Made by a program: the position numbers and the translations under genes. The notes under the pieces are model-generated. The model saw only the letters and a program-made list of their open reading frames with translations. It searched no databases and was not told the DNA's origin. A stretch of DNA of 64,000 bases from Bacteroidaceae bacterium (GTDB taxonomy: Bacteria; Bacteroidota; Bacteroidia; Bacteroidales; Bacteroidaceae), in NCBI GenBank assembly GCA_017557635.1, contig JAFYYH010000004.1:1-64000 (forward strand). The letters are read 5' to 3'. The number at the start of each line of letters is the position of its first letter. Position 1 is the first letter of the stretch. Positions 53,525-62,510 of the stretch are shown here, piece by piece.

Positions 53525-54625
53525 TTACTCCTGAATAACCACTGCAGCGTCATCACCCAGATTCAGGTTACCGGTGGTAATGATAAGGTCACCGATGTTG
53601 AGGTCTGCGCCACGATCCTTGTTGGGCTCAACCACATGTTCCTGAGTGTTTGACATAATAACGTTCACGTATGTCCAAAGGCTGTGTCCTGTCTCCGGGT
53701 CGATGCGGAACAGCACCTCCATGTTGTCGCGGATAACCACTGCGCTCTTGGGAACAACCATCTGGTTAGGAACGCTGTTCTCAACGGTGATGCGTACGTT
53801 CATACCATCCATAAGTTCATCGGCTCCGGGAACCTCGGCCGTAACGGCAATCTGACCGTTCTGGTCAACGGTGGGGTTGATTGATACTATCTGACCCTTG
53901 AGCACCACCTCATTGTTCACGAACGGTGAAACCATCACCGGCTGACCGATATGTACAAAACCGTACTCAGTCTCCAGGATGCTGAAACGTACCATGTAAC
54001 GGCTGTCATCAATCAGCGTGCAGAACTGACCGCCCTGCTCGAACTTACGTCCCTTGACGCTTGCCACCTTACCTGCAAAAGGAGCCTTCAGGTCACACTG
54101 TGCGAAAGTCCTCTCGGCATTCTCAAGAGCCATCTTTGCATCGATGAAACCGGTATTGATGTATATCACGCGCTTCTGCTCGGTCGGAATCTTGGCGGTA
54201 TCGGCCAGCTTATAACCGTAATCCAGCAGTTTGTCGGCCAGGCTCATCTCGGCCTTGTCAAATGACAGGCGGGCCTGCTCCAGCTGACGGCGCGGCTGCT
54301 CCTTGTCAAGTGATGCCAGAACCTGTCCCTTCTGGACCCTCTGTCCGTCACGAACGTTAACCTGGGCAATGGCACCCTGTGCGCTGAACTGCACCGTCAC
54401 CTTGCTCTGGGCCTCCAGCTTACCGTTACAGATAAGCTGCTTGTTGAATGTCTTGAGCGCCAACGGCTCAACTGTCACTATGTTCTGATCAGCTTTGAAA
54501 GTACCGCGGGCCATCTCGGTGGTATCCTTGGTTTCCTCCTTGTCTTTCTTGTTCTTGCATCCGCAAACAAGGCCTGCAACCAGTGCAAGCATCAATACTG
54601 TAGTAAAAGGTCTGTATGTTTTCAT
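53525..54625 (-). CDS. RND efflux periplasmic adaptor (membrane fusion) lipoprotein
   Basis: 366 aa. Lipobox in LVAGLVCGC near residue 22. Barrel-sandwich halves ICNGKLEAQSKVTVQFSAQGAIAQVNVRDGQRVQKGQVLASLD and CDLKAPFAGKVASVKG flank an alpha-helical hairpin (about 105-175), followed by a beta-barrel domain. It links the permeases to TolC. It is separated from the permease gene by 6 bases and from the TolC gene by 8. Confidence 0.94.
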   Translation of the reverse strand: MKTYRPFTTVLMLALVAGLVCGCKNKKDKEETKDTTEMARGTFKADQNIVTVEPLALKTFNKQLICNGKLEAQSKVTVQFSAQGAIAQVNVRDGQRVQKGQVLASLDKEQPRRQLEQARLSFDKAEMSLADKLLDYGYKLADTAKIPTEQKRVIYINTGFIDAKMALENAERTFAQCDLKAPFAGKVASVKGRKFEQGGQFCTLIDDSRYMVRFSILETEYGFVHIGQPVMVSPFVNNEVVLKGQIVSINPTVDQNGQIAVTAEVPGADELMDGMNVRITVENSVPNQMVVPKSAVVIRDNMEVLFRIDPETGHSLWTYVNVIMSNTQEHVVEPNKDRGADLNIGDLIITTGNLNLGDDAAVVIQE

Positions 54626-54633
54626 ATCAATAG

Positions 54634-56133
54634 TTATTTTATCAGTTTGTCAAATTCGGCACTGATGTCAGTACCTGAAACATAATCATAAAGCGTGGTC
54701 TGGCGAATCTGGAAGTAGTAACTCCAGAAGCTTGCCACATTATTCACATAAGTGCTCAGCGCGTTGTCACGCTTATCCTTCAACTGATCCAGCTGAGTCA
54801 TGGTCATGCTGCCGCTGCCAAAGTTCTGAAGAGCCAGCTGGTAACTTTCCTCGGCCAGCTGAGCGGCACGAGCCGATATCTCACACTGGCTGCGCTGGTT
54901 GTTGAACTGCATCACCTGAGTAAGCAGATTCTGACGCTTGTCAATCATGGACTGCTCCAACTGGTTGCGGGTGGTCAGTGCCTGGGCCTCGGCCATACGT
55001 ACGCGACCGCGGGCCAGACCCCAGTCAATCAAAGGAATTGAGAGTGAAATGCCAATCTGCTCCTGATCCTGCAGTTGTACGAAAGTCTGATTCAGCTCAT
55101 CGGACGATCCCGACATACCCAGAGTAGCCCTGATGCTGGCAGACAGACCGCGGTTGGCCTTGGCCTGAGCGATGGTGCTCTCGGTCTGAATGTAACTTAT
55201 CTCCTGATTCAGGCTGAATGACGAGTTCTGGAGAGAACGCTCCAGCACATCCTCATACTCCAGCGTTACATCAGGAATATCATAATCTATTATAAGGTTA
55301 AGTTCTGTATCCTCATTATATCCAATGTATGAGCAGAGGCGGTTAAGTGATGTCCTCAGGTTAACCTTCTTGGTATTCAAGCCAAGTGAGTCCATAAGCA
55401 TGCTTGACTCAATCTGCATCAACTGGTCACGGTTAATTGTACCCATTGCAAAACGGGTCTGAGCGGCCTCAAACAGACGCTTGCTGTCATCAAAACTCTT
55501 TACGGCACGCTCATAATCCTCTTTGTCCCTAACATAATTCCAAAAATAAGATACCGCAGTCTGGTTAACCTGCTCCATGCTCTCTATGTACTGACGCTTG
55601 GCCAGTTCATAGTTCTTGGGCTCGGTCTTACGGCTCCACTTGAAACGGTTATAGCCCCACAGGCTCTGTGAGTATGTCAAATATACGGGCTGTGCATAAT
55701 AAGTGGTACTGCGCATGGGGCTGTACTGGTCCAGACGCTGCAGTGAAGTTGTGAGTGAAACCGTACCGCCTGTCCATGGAACATTCTGGCTCACAAATAC
55801 ATTCACCGAATTGTTCATGTTGTAGTTGGGACGGTAACTGATGGCACCTGTCTGATAATCCTGCAAAGCCACAAGTGAACGGTTGAACCGTGCCAGATCA
55901 GCACTCAGGGTAAGTGACGGAAGCAGCTCGGCCCTGTAAGAACGGAAACTCCAGTACCTTGAAGCAAAAGTATTACGGTTACTCATTGAAGCGATGGAGT
56001 TCTCCTGAGCCAGTTCAACAACCTGCTGCATGTTGAGCGTTCTTGGTACGATAACCTGCGCATCACATACTCCGCCGGCCATAAGGCCTACAGCCAGAAT
56101 AACTCCTTTGGAAAGGGATTTGATTTGAAACAT
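54634..56133 (-). CDS. TolC family outer-membrane efflux protein
   Basis: 499 aa from the ATG at 56131-56133 (MFQIKSLSKGVILAVGLMAG), which gives a signal peptide ending CDAQ; an ATG 4 codons upstream is also open. Long helices with TolC repeats (LNMQQVVELAQENSIASM, SYFWNYVRDKEDYERAVKSF, SYQLALQNFGSGSMTMTQLDQLKDKRDNAL). It forms the outer-membrane channel of the tripartite pump. First of the four efflux genes. Confidence 0.93.
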   Translation of the reverse strand: MFQIKSLSKGVILAVGLMAGGVCDAQVIVPRTLNMQQVVELAQENSIASMSNRNTFASRYWSFRSYRAELLPSLTLSADLARFNRSLVALQDYQTGAISYRPNYNMNNSVNVFVSQNVPWTGGTVSLTTSLQRLDQYSPMRSTTYYAQPVYLTYSQSLWGYNRFKWSRKTEPKNYELAKRQYIESMEQVNQTAVSYFWNYVRDKEDYERAVKSFDDSKRLFEAAQTRFAMGTINRDQLMQIESSMLMDSLGLNTKKVNLRTSLNRLCSYIGYNEDTELNLIIDYDIPDVTLEYEDVLERSLQNSSFSLNQEISYIQTESTIAQAKANRGLSASIRATLGMSGSSDELNQTFVQLQDQEQIGISLSIPLIDWGLARGRVRMAEAQALTTRNQLEQSMIDKRQNLLTQVMQFNNQRSQCEISARAAQLAEESYQLALQNFGSGSMTMTQLDQLKDKRDNALSTYVNNVASFWSYYFQIRQTTLYDYVSGTDISAEFDKLIK

Positions 56134-56185
56134 GTCTGCAAACAAAGTTTCTAGTTAGTAAAATGGGTTAACAGCGCGAATTTAA

Positions 56186-56566
56186 TTATTTTGTATGACC
56201 TTTCACCGCAATTGCCAGGAAATCTTCCTGGCCCGATGCCTGAACATACACATATTTAATGAACTCACCCGGATTCTCCACCGCTACCTTGACCTCAAGC
56301 TTACCGCACTCGCGCGGCTTGAGCCTCATGATATCGGTGTTAAGGGTAGTACAGTCACACTCGGTCATGAAAGAGAGGGCAATCTGCTCCTTTCGGTTGT
56401 TACGGAACGTAAATGACGCCTTTACGGAATCACCCACGGTCGCCTGGCCCACGTCCACTATCTCACGGCGTACGGTGAACGCAGCGTCAGAATCATTGCA
56501 ACCTGTCAGCAGCGGTGCTGCAGACAGGATTGCAAGAAAAAGGCCATTGATAATTCTGTTATTCAT
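56186..56566 (-). CDS. DUF1573 lipoprotein
   Basis: 126 aa from the ATG at 56564-56566 (MNNRIINGLFLAILSAAPLL), lipobox LLTG-C. The mature part is a DUF1573 Ig-like (ASPM/MSP-type) domain: GDSVKASFTFRNNRKEQIAL, ECDCTTLNTDIMRLKPRECGKLEVK. Widespread in Bacteroidota; probably a periplasmic or surface accessory protein. The gap to the TolC gene is about 50 bases, so it may be the first gene of the efflux unit. Confidence 0.85.
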   Translation of the reverse strand: MNNRIINGLFLAILSAAPLLTGCNDSDAAFTVRREIVDVGQATVGDSVKASFTFRNNRKEQIALSFMTECDCTTLNTDIMRLKPRECGKLEVKVAVENPGEFIKYVYVQASGQEDFLAIAVKGHTK

Positions 56567-56634
56567 AATCACTAGGTCAATATAATGTAATCACAGTTCT
56601 TTAAGATTTTATTTTTCTGATCGGCTCAGCCCAG

Positions 56635-56657
56635 CCTCCGACCCTTTCGGTCGGAGG
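56635..56657 (-). terminator. Hairpin between DUF3244 and DUF1573 genes
   Basis: CCTCCGACC-CTTTC-GGTCGGAGG, a perfect 9-bp stem with an outer CAG/CTG pairing. No strong T-run follows on the minus strand, so it may be an mRNA 3'-end stabiliser or a weak terminator. Confidence 0.55.
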
Positions 56658-56728
56658 AAGCTGAAACCAATAACAATTGAAACAGGAGAGAGACTTATAT
56701 TGTTCATCTGATTAATGGAAAAGGTACT

Positions 56729-57121
56729 TTATTCTATATAATATTTCCCAATGTACGATTTACCGTTGGAAAGGGTAATTGTCAGATAATAAGTACCCGG
56801 CTCATCAGTTACACTCATAATAAGAGTATCACCTACGCAGGTATCGCTCCAGGTAACATTATCCTCTGCGCGTACAATCTGAGCATTGATGAAAGTAATT
56901 CCGTTTCCAGCCTCGATGGTAACCTCACCTTCAAAGTAAGTGCAGATGGGTTCCACTATATAACGTGCACGTGCACGGGCTCTGGGACCACCACCTTGGC
57001 TAGTTGTTGGATCCGGGAATAGCGGAACATCCTCCGGCTCACCCATTGCCCATGTGTTTGTCTGGAAACAAGGTAATAATACCATAACTGCCACCATTGC
57101 TTTTTTCACAAAATTCTTCAT
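56729..57121 (-). CDS. Secreted DUF3244-like protein
   Basis: 130 aa with a signal peptide (about 1-25, ending TWAM). The C-terminal ~75 residues are Ig-like beta strands (GEVTIEAGNGITFINAQIV, GTYYLTITLSNGKSYIGKYYIE) as in DUF3244. A low-complexity GGGPRARARARY lies before the domain. It has its own consensus promoter and is followed by a hairpin, so it is probably transcribed alone. DUF3244 genes often lie near double-glycine peptide loci in Bacteroidales, as here (recollection; worth checking). Confidence 0.75.
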   Translation of the reverse strand: MKNFVKKAMVAVMVLLPCFQTNTWAMGEPEDVPLFPDPTTSQGGGPRARARARYIVEPICTYFEGEVTIEAGNGITFINAQIVRAEDNVTWSDTCVGDTLIMSVTDEPGTYYLTITLSNGKSYIGKYYIE

Positions 57122-57192
57122 ACGACTTCAATAATTAGGTTTAATAATTAGGTTATTTATTTGGGTTAACTTTTTCGTTCTTGGTTCTGATG

Positions 57193-57223
57193 CAAAGTTA
57201 TGGCAGCCCTAATTCATGACCAA
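57193..57223 (-). promoter_or_regulatory. Promoter of the DUF3244 gene
   Basis: Minus-strand TTGG (57220-57223), 19 bases, TAACTTTG (57193-57200), an exact -33/-7 match. The leader to the ATG at 57121 is about 65 bases. Confidence 0.85.
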
Positions 57224-57254
57224 AAAAATGGGGCTGTTTAAGTCTGACAGCCCC
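57221..57254 (-). terminator. Intrinsic terminator of the peptide-export operon
   Basis: Minus-strand GGGGCTGT-(9 nt)-ACAGCCCC followed by ATTTTTTTG, downstream of the TPR gene. Its T-tract touches the -33 box of the DUF3244 promoter. Confidence 0.9.
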
Positions 57255-57423
57255 CTTTGTGAACTATTGATTTTCAATAAGTTACAGCTAACGGGTTCAC
57301 TAAATTTCTGACAGCCTGTTTTTCGTCAGAAAAGTTAATGAAAAATGGGTGCCGGCAAAAGGATTTTCCGGCTTTGTTTTCAAATTGTTGATAATTGGAC
57401 GGTGTTTACATGTCAGGATTTCT

Positions 57424-58467
57424 TCAGTCCGTGATTGTATAACTGAAGTATTGTTCCAGGTCACTGACTATATACGGAAATCTTATGGGATTGCCTCCGT
57501 ATAACTTCTCCAGACGGAAAGACTGGTCCGACGCGGAATACTGCGCCATCATATCCATCCTGTATTTCTTAAGTACCTCTTTTTCAACCAGTTTCTGTAT
57601 TGGAAGCACATCCGTTTCATCCAGTTTGTATGAGCGCTTAAAGTATTCCAGTGCAAGATCCTCGTCTCCACGAGCCTCCTTGATGCACCCCAGATAATAC
57701 CAGGTCCTGTTCAGCGAAGGCATCTCCCTTAGCACCCATTCCATCAGAGATTCTGATTTATCCAGGTCACCCATGGTGTAATACAGCTTTCCAAGCCTTG
57801 CGGCAACAAGCGGATCCTCAGTCCGGTCATACTCATCCTTCAGTTTTTTGACCGCAGTCGTTAAGGATTGTTCCGCCAATGCAGAATCGTTCCTTCTCAA
57901 ATCTGCAAAAAAGCGGCTCTCAGTGATGTCTGTAAAGCGTTCTATCGCTTTTGAGAAATAATACGCAGCAGCATCCCTGTTACCGGTCAGTTCATTCAAC
58001 CATCCGGTAACCAGCAGCACCTCACGGGTTGAGTAAGACTCACCCGCAAAAGGTTCCAACACCTCCAGTGCCGCTGCATAATGTCCTTTCATCATAGCAT
58101 TCAATGAATAATTCAATGCAAATACCGGTTCATACGGAAACATTGAATAGATGTCACCCACCAGTTCATCCAGTGAATAGTCCAATCTTTCATTCCGGTT
58201 TCCGCCGGCGGCCAGTGATTTGAATAAATCTGAATCAATTGAATCCAGTTTAGCGTAAAAGCAGCATAAATTGAGTTTGTAGAGCGGATTAAGCTCATTC
58301 AGTTTAATGGCTTTCTTTTCCAGAGCGACGGATTTTTCCATATCCGTAACGCTGCAAGCATACAGATTTTTCTTTTCAGCGCTGTTCTGCACTATTATCA
58401 GGGAGTAAAGCGCCTCAAAAAGAAGAACCATCGATACAATGATCGTAAACCTAAATTTTCTTTTCAT
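57424..58467 (-). CDS. TPR-repeat protein with N-terminal membrane anchor
   Basis: 347 aa from the ATG at 58465-58467 (MKRKFRFTIIVSMVLLFEAL). One membrane segment (about 7-25), then helical tetratricopeptide repeats (NYSLNAMMKGHYAAALEVLEPF, LVTGWLNELTGNRDAAAYYFSKAIERF, AARLGKLYYTMGDLDKSESLMEWVLRE, YLGCIKEARGDEDLALEYFKRSYK). It overlaps the ligase-like gene by 17 bases, so the two are coupled. It would present a periplasmic TPR platform. No partner is proven. Confidence 0.8.
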   Translation of the reverse strand: MKRKFRFTIIVSMVLLFEALYSLIIVQNSAEKKNLYACSVTDMEKSVALEKKAIKLNELNPLYKLNLCCFYAKLDSIDSDLFKSLAAGGNRNERLDYSLDELVGDIYSMFPYEPVFALNYSLNAMMKGHYAAALEVLEPFAGESYSTREVLLVTGWLNELTGNRDAAAYYFSKAIERFTDITESRFFADLRRNDSALAEQSLTTAVKKLKDEYDRTEDPLVAARLGKLYYTMGDLDKSESLMEWVLREMPSLNRTWYYLGCIKEARGDEDLALEYFKRSYKLDETDVLPIQKLVEKEVLKKYRMDMMAQYSASDQSFRLEKLYGGNPIRFPYIVSDLEQYFSYTITD

Positions 58468-59674
58468 ACCGGCAAACAGGATAAACACTCAAAAACATAA
58501 TTATAATCGTAAGAAGCGGTAAACAGTTATTTTCAAAAATCGAACTGAAGAAAAACTCATGAACCAACAGGGCGGCAAAAGCAGCTATGAAAGGAATCGT
58601 GTCAACTTTCTTTCGGGCCGACACCACAGACCCCACAATGAAAGCCACTATACCAATCAGGTAACATATGCCACCCAGCAAACCCTTCTCGGCCAGCACC
58701 TGGAGATAACTGTTGGTTGACCGGAAAGAGAGGGCGTTATACTCTTTTTTGCCATACAGGGCCGATGCCTGCTGATAATTGCCGCTGCCGTATCCCAGAT
58801 ATGGCCTTGACTTGAACAGATCCACGGCTTCCTGCCACTTGCCAAGGCGTGCATCGGTACTGCGGTGCTGAACGGTAGTCCTGTTCAGGGAGAGTGTAGT
58901 AAGCACTGATTCCTTATCAGACATCATAACACTGCCCAAAGAGATGGTAAGAGTACATGCTGCAATACATATGAACTTAACCATAACCTTTCTGTGAAAC
59001 AGAAGTATCGCGCCAAAAGCAGTCAGGTAGAAGAAGAACAGTGAAACATAGCCTCCGCGGGAGAAACTTACCAGTATCACCACGTTCATGGCGATGAATG
59101 TAAGCAGGCCCAGTATCCTGACATAAATGTTTCCGTTTCTGAGAATAAGCGTCAGTGATGCAGGCAGCAGGCATATCAGAATTGCAGTCCAGTCATTTGA
59201 TATTATTCCCAAAGGCCTGTAGTACTGCCTGACAGAAGTAAGGTCAGTGTACCCCATTTCCATGAATGCAGCCCTATGCTTCAGATAGGTTATCATTGTT
59301 ATGACGGCCATCACCAGTGATGTCAGCAACAAGGTTTTTATCATAACAGCAACCTGTGACCTGTCAGTAATGAAATACCTCATGTAAAACCACAATGTTA
59401 CAATTCCTATCAGACGCGCACATGCATCCACGCTTTTGGGTACATAACCGGAGTAAATTGACGCCGCCAGTTCCGCCGCACAGATCAACAGCAATGAGAC
59501 ATCAAGAAAACTGATCCTGAAAACCCTTTTGTCTGCAGGTCTGCGTATGCACATGAGTACGGCCAACGGGAGTACTATGCACCAAGACACCATCTTGAAG
59601 CATCCCAGAACAACCAGCACAGTCAGAATAATGGCCGGAAGCAGGATCAATTGTTCACTTTTATTATTCGTCAT
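58451..59674 (-). CDS. O-antigen ligase/polymerase-like (Wzy_C) membrane protein
   Basis: 407 aa with about 11 membrane segments and one large periplasmic loop (about 245-320). The loop contains RSTDARLGKWQEAVDLFKSRPYLGYGSGNY, the pattern of the Wzy_C/WaaL family (Arg and the RP-x-x-GxG motif). Family members transfer or polymerise glycans on the periplasmic face. Its position, overlapping both the ABC exporter gene (11 bases) and the TPR gene, is unusual for a peptide locus and suggests a coupled role (inference). Confidence 0.82.
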   Translation of the reverse strand: MTNNKSEQLILLPAIILTVLVVLGCFKMVSWCIVLPLAVLMCIRRPADKRVFRISFLDVSLLLICAAELAASIYSGYVPKSVDACARLIGIVTLWFYMRYFITDRSQVAVMIKTLLLTSLVMAVITMITYLKHRAAFMEMGYTDLTSVRQYYRPLGIISNDWTAILICLLPASLTLILRNGNIYVRILGLLTFIAMNVVILVSFSRGGYVSLFFFYLTAFGAILLFHRKVMVKFICIAACTLTISLGSVMMSDKESVLTTLSLNRTTVQHRSTDARLGKWQEAVDLFKSRPYLGYGSGNYQQASALYGKKEYNALSFRSTNSYLQVLAEKGLLGGICYLIGIVAFIVGSVVSARKKVDTIPFIAAFAALLVHEFFFSSIFENNCLPLLTIIIMFLSVYPVCRYEKKI

Positions 59675-61856
59675 CGCTCAATCTGTTCCAATACTGACTG
59701 TAGAAATTGTCAGACTTCATAAGTTCCTTATGGGCACCCTGAACGGATACGCTGCCATTCTCCAGTACAACAATGTTATCACTCAACAGTCTGGCAGTCT
59801 CCAGTCTGTGTGTAACAAAGATTATGATGTTGTCCTTCTTAAGCTCCTTGAGCAGGTCACATACAAAAGACTCGGTCCTGCGGTCCATAGCTGATGTTAT
59901 CTCATCCAGGATAATGACCTTGTGATTTCTGTACAGAGCCCTTGCCAAAGCCACAAGCTGCTTCTGTCCGCCCGACAGGTTAATACCCTCTTCACCTACC
60001 AGGGTAAACACACCTGCAGGCAGTTCATTGAAGTATTTTGTAAATCCGTATTTGTCACAGAACTCAAAAATATCCTGCGGATTCTCAAGTTTCTCACCAA
60101 AGCAGATATTGTCAAGGATAGTTCCGTTATACAGGAATACATCCTGGGGAACATAAGATACAACGTTATGCCATGAATCCGAGTCAATGTCCGAAAGGTC
60201 AACTCCGTCAACCATAATTTTTCCGGATTCAGGCTTGTAGAAGTTCTCTATGATCTGGCACAATGAACTCTTGCCGCATCCGCTCTCACCTATGATGCTG
60301 GTAATGGTACCCTTTTCAAATGAGAGTGACACATCGTTAAGCAGGCGCTTTCTGCCTGTAAAGCGGAATGAAAGATCATCAATCTCAATCTTGTCGGCAG
60401 CCACGTCCATAACTTTCTTCTCAGTATCATCCGCCTCCTGCTCATCCTGAGTGTCAACAAACTCAAACATACGCTGGAAGGCAACCTTAGCCTCGTTGAT
60501 AGGTATGATTGCTGACGCAATCCTAGACATCTCGGACAGAATGTTAGTTGACATGCTTACCATTGCCATCATTACACCTACGGTCAAGGCATCCTTGAAT
60601 ACAAAGTAGGAGCAGAGTGACAATAACAGGATCTGGAAGAAAGAGTTGGACAAGCCGGTCTCTACACCAATCTTTACGTTGGTTCTGCCCAGGGAGTATG
60701 CCTGATCCTGGAAATTTGAGAACAGACTGTAGTTGTTGTCAAGGAACCTGCCCTCCTTTGAGTAACTCTTAATGTCAGTAATACCGTTTACAGTATTGAT
60801 AAGGCTGCTTTCACTTGCGGCATAGGCACTCATGGTGCTACGCTGCTGCTGCAGGATCTTCTTGTTCCTCTTTATGATAACCCAGAAGAACAACGGAGAG
60901 AAACAGATTACCAGCAAACCTATTTTCCAGGAATAATGGAACAGGAATATGGAATAGATAAGTACGGTAAGAGCGCTGATTGTAGTGCTGTTGACCAATG
61001 TGCTTATTATTGACTGCAGTCTTCTGGTATCACCCAGACGTGAAAGTATCTCACCTACTTTTCTTGTATCATAGAAATATTTGGGCAGTCTGAGCAGTTT
61101 TCTCAGAAAGAACTTTGTAATCCTGTTGTTGAAACCGCGGCTTTGTTCAAGTAACAGCTTGCCTCTGAAAGAGCCCAGCATTACCATTATAAGGTTAATC
61201 ACCAGAATCGACGACAAACCGATGATGAGTTTGACCAACTCTTTGTTTACGAGTATCGAGTCTATCAGTTTCTGAGAGAATATGGTCATTGCCAAACCCA
61301 GCAGGGTTGTAATGATGCCTATGATCAGGCTGACTGAGAACAGGCCGTAATCATCACGCACCAGGTTCTTTATCCACTCAGTCTTTCTCTGCAGTATGGA
61401 AGTCTTCTTTTCGAATGAAAGGTTCGGTGTCAGGATGAGACATTTTTTGGTCCATATCTCTTCAAGTTCCTGCTCGGAAACCGTCTTGACTCCTTCGGCC
61501 GGATCTCCAATCAGGAAATTGCCGTCTTTATATGAAAAGAGAGTTACATAATGACTCAACACTTTTTCTTTAACTACCGACAGTATGCAGGGAGCATCCA
61601 GTTTTTTGAGTTCATCCACGCTGTCAACCACTGCACCAAAAGCGTCAAAGCCCATGGTTTTGGCTGCCTGGCACAGTCCCAGAAGGGTTGTTCCGGTGCT
61701 GGAGGTTCCGCTTATTTCACGCAGATGCATGATGCTTGAATCGCCGTTATAGTATTTGATCATCATAAGCAGGCAGGCAACGCCGCAGTCTGAAAAATCA
61801 TGCTGCTCTACAAATGATGCGTTTATTCTTTTCTTATTGTTGTATTTCATATTCAT
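59664..61856 (-). CDS. Peptidase-containing ABC exporter (C39, double-glycine leader processing)
   Basis: 730 aa. N-terminal C39 cysteine protease (about 10-140): catalytic Cys24 in EQHDFSDCGVACLLMM, His in VLSHYVTLF, Asp in IGDPAEGV. Six-helix transmembrane domain (about 170-450). C-terminal ATPase with Walker A GESGCGKSSL, signature LSGGQKQL, Walker B VIILDEITSAMD and H-loop VTHRLE. Such transporters cut leaders after Gly-Gly and export the peptide. The three precursors upstream have matching leaders. Confidence 0.96.
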   Translation of the reverse strand: MNMKYNNKKRINASFVEQHDFSDCGVACLLMMIKYYNGDSSIMHLREISGTSSTGTTLLGLCQAAKTMGFDAFGAVVDSVDELKKLDAPCILSVVKEKVLSHYVTLFSYKDGNFLIGDPAEGVKTVSEQELEEIWTKKCLILTPNLSFEKKTSILQRKTEWIKNLVRDDYGLFSVSLIIGIITTLLGLAMTIFSQKLIDSILVNKELVKLIIGLSSILVINLIMVMLGSFRGKLLLEQSRGFNNRITKFFLRKLLRLPKYFYDTRKVGEILSRLGDTRRLQSIISTLVNSTTISALTVLIYSIFLFHYSWKIGLLVICFSPLFFWVIIKRNKKILQQQRSTMSAYAASESSLINTVNGITDIKSYSKEGRFLDNNYSLFSNFQDQAYSLGRTNVKIGVETGLSNSFFQILLLSLCSYFVFKDALTVGVMMAMVSMSTNILSEMSRIASAIIPINEAKVAFQRMFEFVDTQDEQEADDTEKKVMDVAADKIEIDDLSFRFTGRKRLLNDVSLSFEKGTITSIIGESGCGKSSLCQIIENFYKPESGKIMVDGVDLSDIDSDSWHNVVSYVPQDVFLYNGTILDNICFGEKLENPQDIFEFCDKYGFTKYFNELPAGVFTLVGEEGINLSGGQKQLVALARALYRNHKVIILDEITSAMDRRTESFVCDLLKELKKDNIIIFVTHRLETARLLSDNIVVLENGSVSVQGAHKELMKSDNFYSQYWNRLSDDE

Positions 61857-61887
61857 AACTTCTTTTCAAAAAAAGGAGATTTTACAT

Positions 61888-62403
61888 TTATTTCAACCAA
61901 TCTACCAGGACAGAGGATTCCATTCCTCCGTAGTTACTGTTTACAAGAACGCCTTCCTTGTCATATATGAATATGGCGGGCGGTCCTACAACCTGATATA
62001 AGGTGTGATATTTGGGAGAGTCCTCAAGCAATATCACTGAGTTTTCCAGTTTATCAATAGGAGTGTTTTCCAGGAAATATTCCATTTCATCCTCCATAAA
62101 GGCAAAGGAGATGAAAACCCATCTGTTATCGGGATATGAATCCCTGTTCTTTAAGATCTCATTCAGTTCCGTTTCACATATACCGCACTCAGGGCTGAAA
62201 AACAGCACTACGGTCTTTCCCTTGGTATAGTCATTTACAACAGTATATGCATCTCCCATATATTGCCTGGCGGTAATTTCCGGCAGCATCTCCTTGGGAG
62301 CGGTATCTTCATTACCGGTCTTTGTGTATACCTTGACGGATATGGCACAAACAACCAGCAACAGAATGATGATTCGGGATATTTTAAAACTTTTGGTTTT
62401 CAT
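61888..62403 (-). CDS. Thioredoxin-like protein, membrane-anchored
   Basis: 171 aa. One N-terminal membrane or signal segment (about 9-25), then a thioredoxin-like/TlpA-AhpC fold with active-site CGIC in VVLFFSPECGICETELNEI and the cis-Pro region VVGPPAIFIYD. It faces the periplasm. It lies between the precursors (each with two CxxC) and the exporter, so it may form, reduce or isomerise disulfides in the exported peptides (inference). Confidence 0.88.
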   Translation of the reverse strand: MKTKSFKISRIIILLLVVCAISVKVYTKTGNEDTAPKEMLPEITARQYMGDAYTVVNDYTKGKTVVLFFSPECGICETELNEILKNRDSYPDNRWVFISFAFMEDEMEYFLENTPIDKLENSVILLEDSPKYHTLYQVVGPPAIFIYDKEGVLVNSNYGGMESSVLVDWLK

Positions 62404-62440
62404 AAGATCTTAAGATTATCTTGATTAATGATCATTTTAA

Positions 62441-62493
62441 TTATTTCATTGCAGTCAATTCTGTCATATGCAGCCTTGACTGCAATGAAATAA
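62441..62493 (-). repeat. 18-bp perfect hairpin after the precursor genes
   Basis: TTATTTCATTGCAGTCAA (62441-62458), 17-nt loop, TTGACTGCAATGAAATAA (62476-62493). It lies between the last precursor stop and the thioredoxin-like gene and is not followed by a proper T-run. It probably protects the precursor mRNA or lowers read-through into the export genes. Confidence 0.75.
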
Positions 62494-62510
62494 CCAAAAC
62501 AGGTGATTAA

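Larger units (their letters stand above)
57122..57423. other. Intergenic boundary between the peptide locus and the DUF3244 gene
   Basis: About 300 bases without a gene. It contains the DUF3244 promoter (57193-57223) and the terminator of the peptide locus (57221-57254); the rest shows nothing recognisable. Confidence 0.7.

Noticed and set aside
56635-56657. Calling this hairpin a full intrinsic terminator
   Set aside because: No U-run follows the stem on the minus strand; kept only as a low-confidence terminator-like hairpin.
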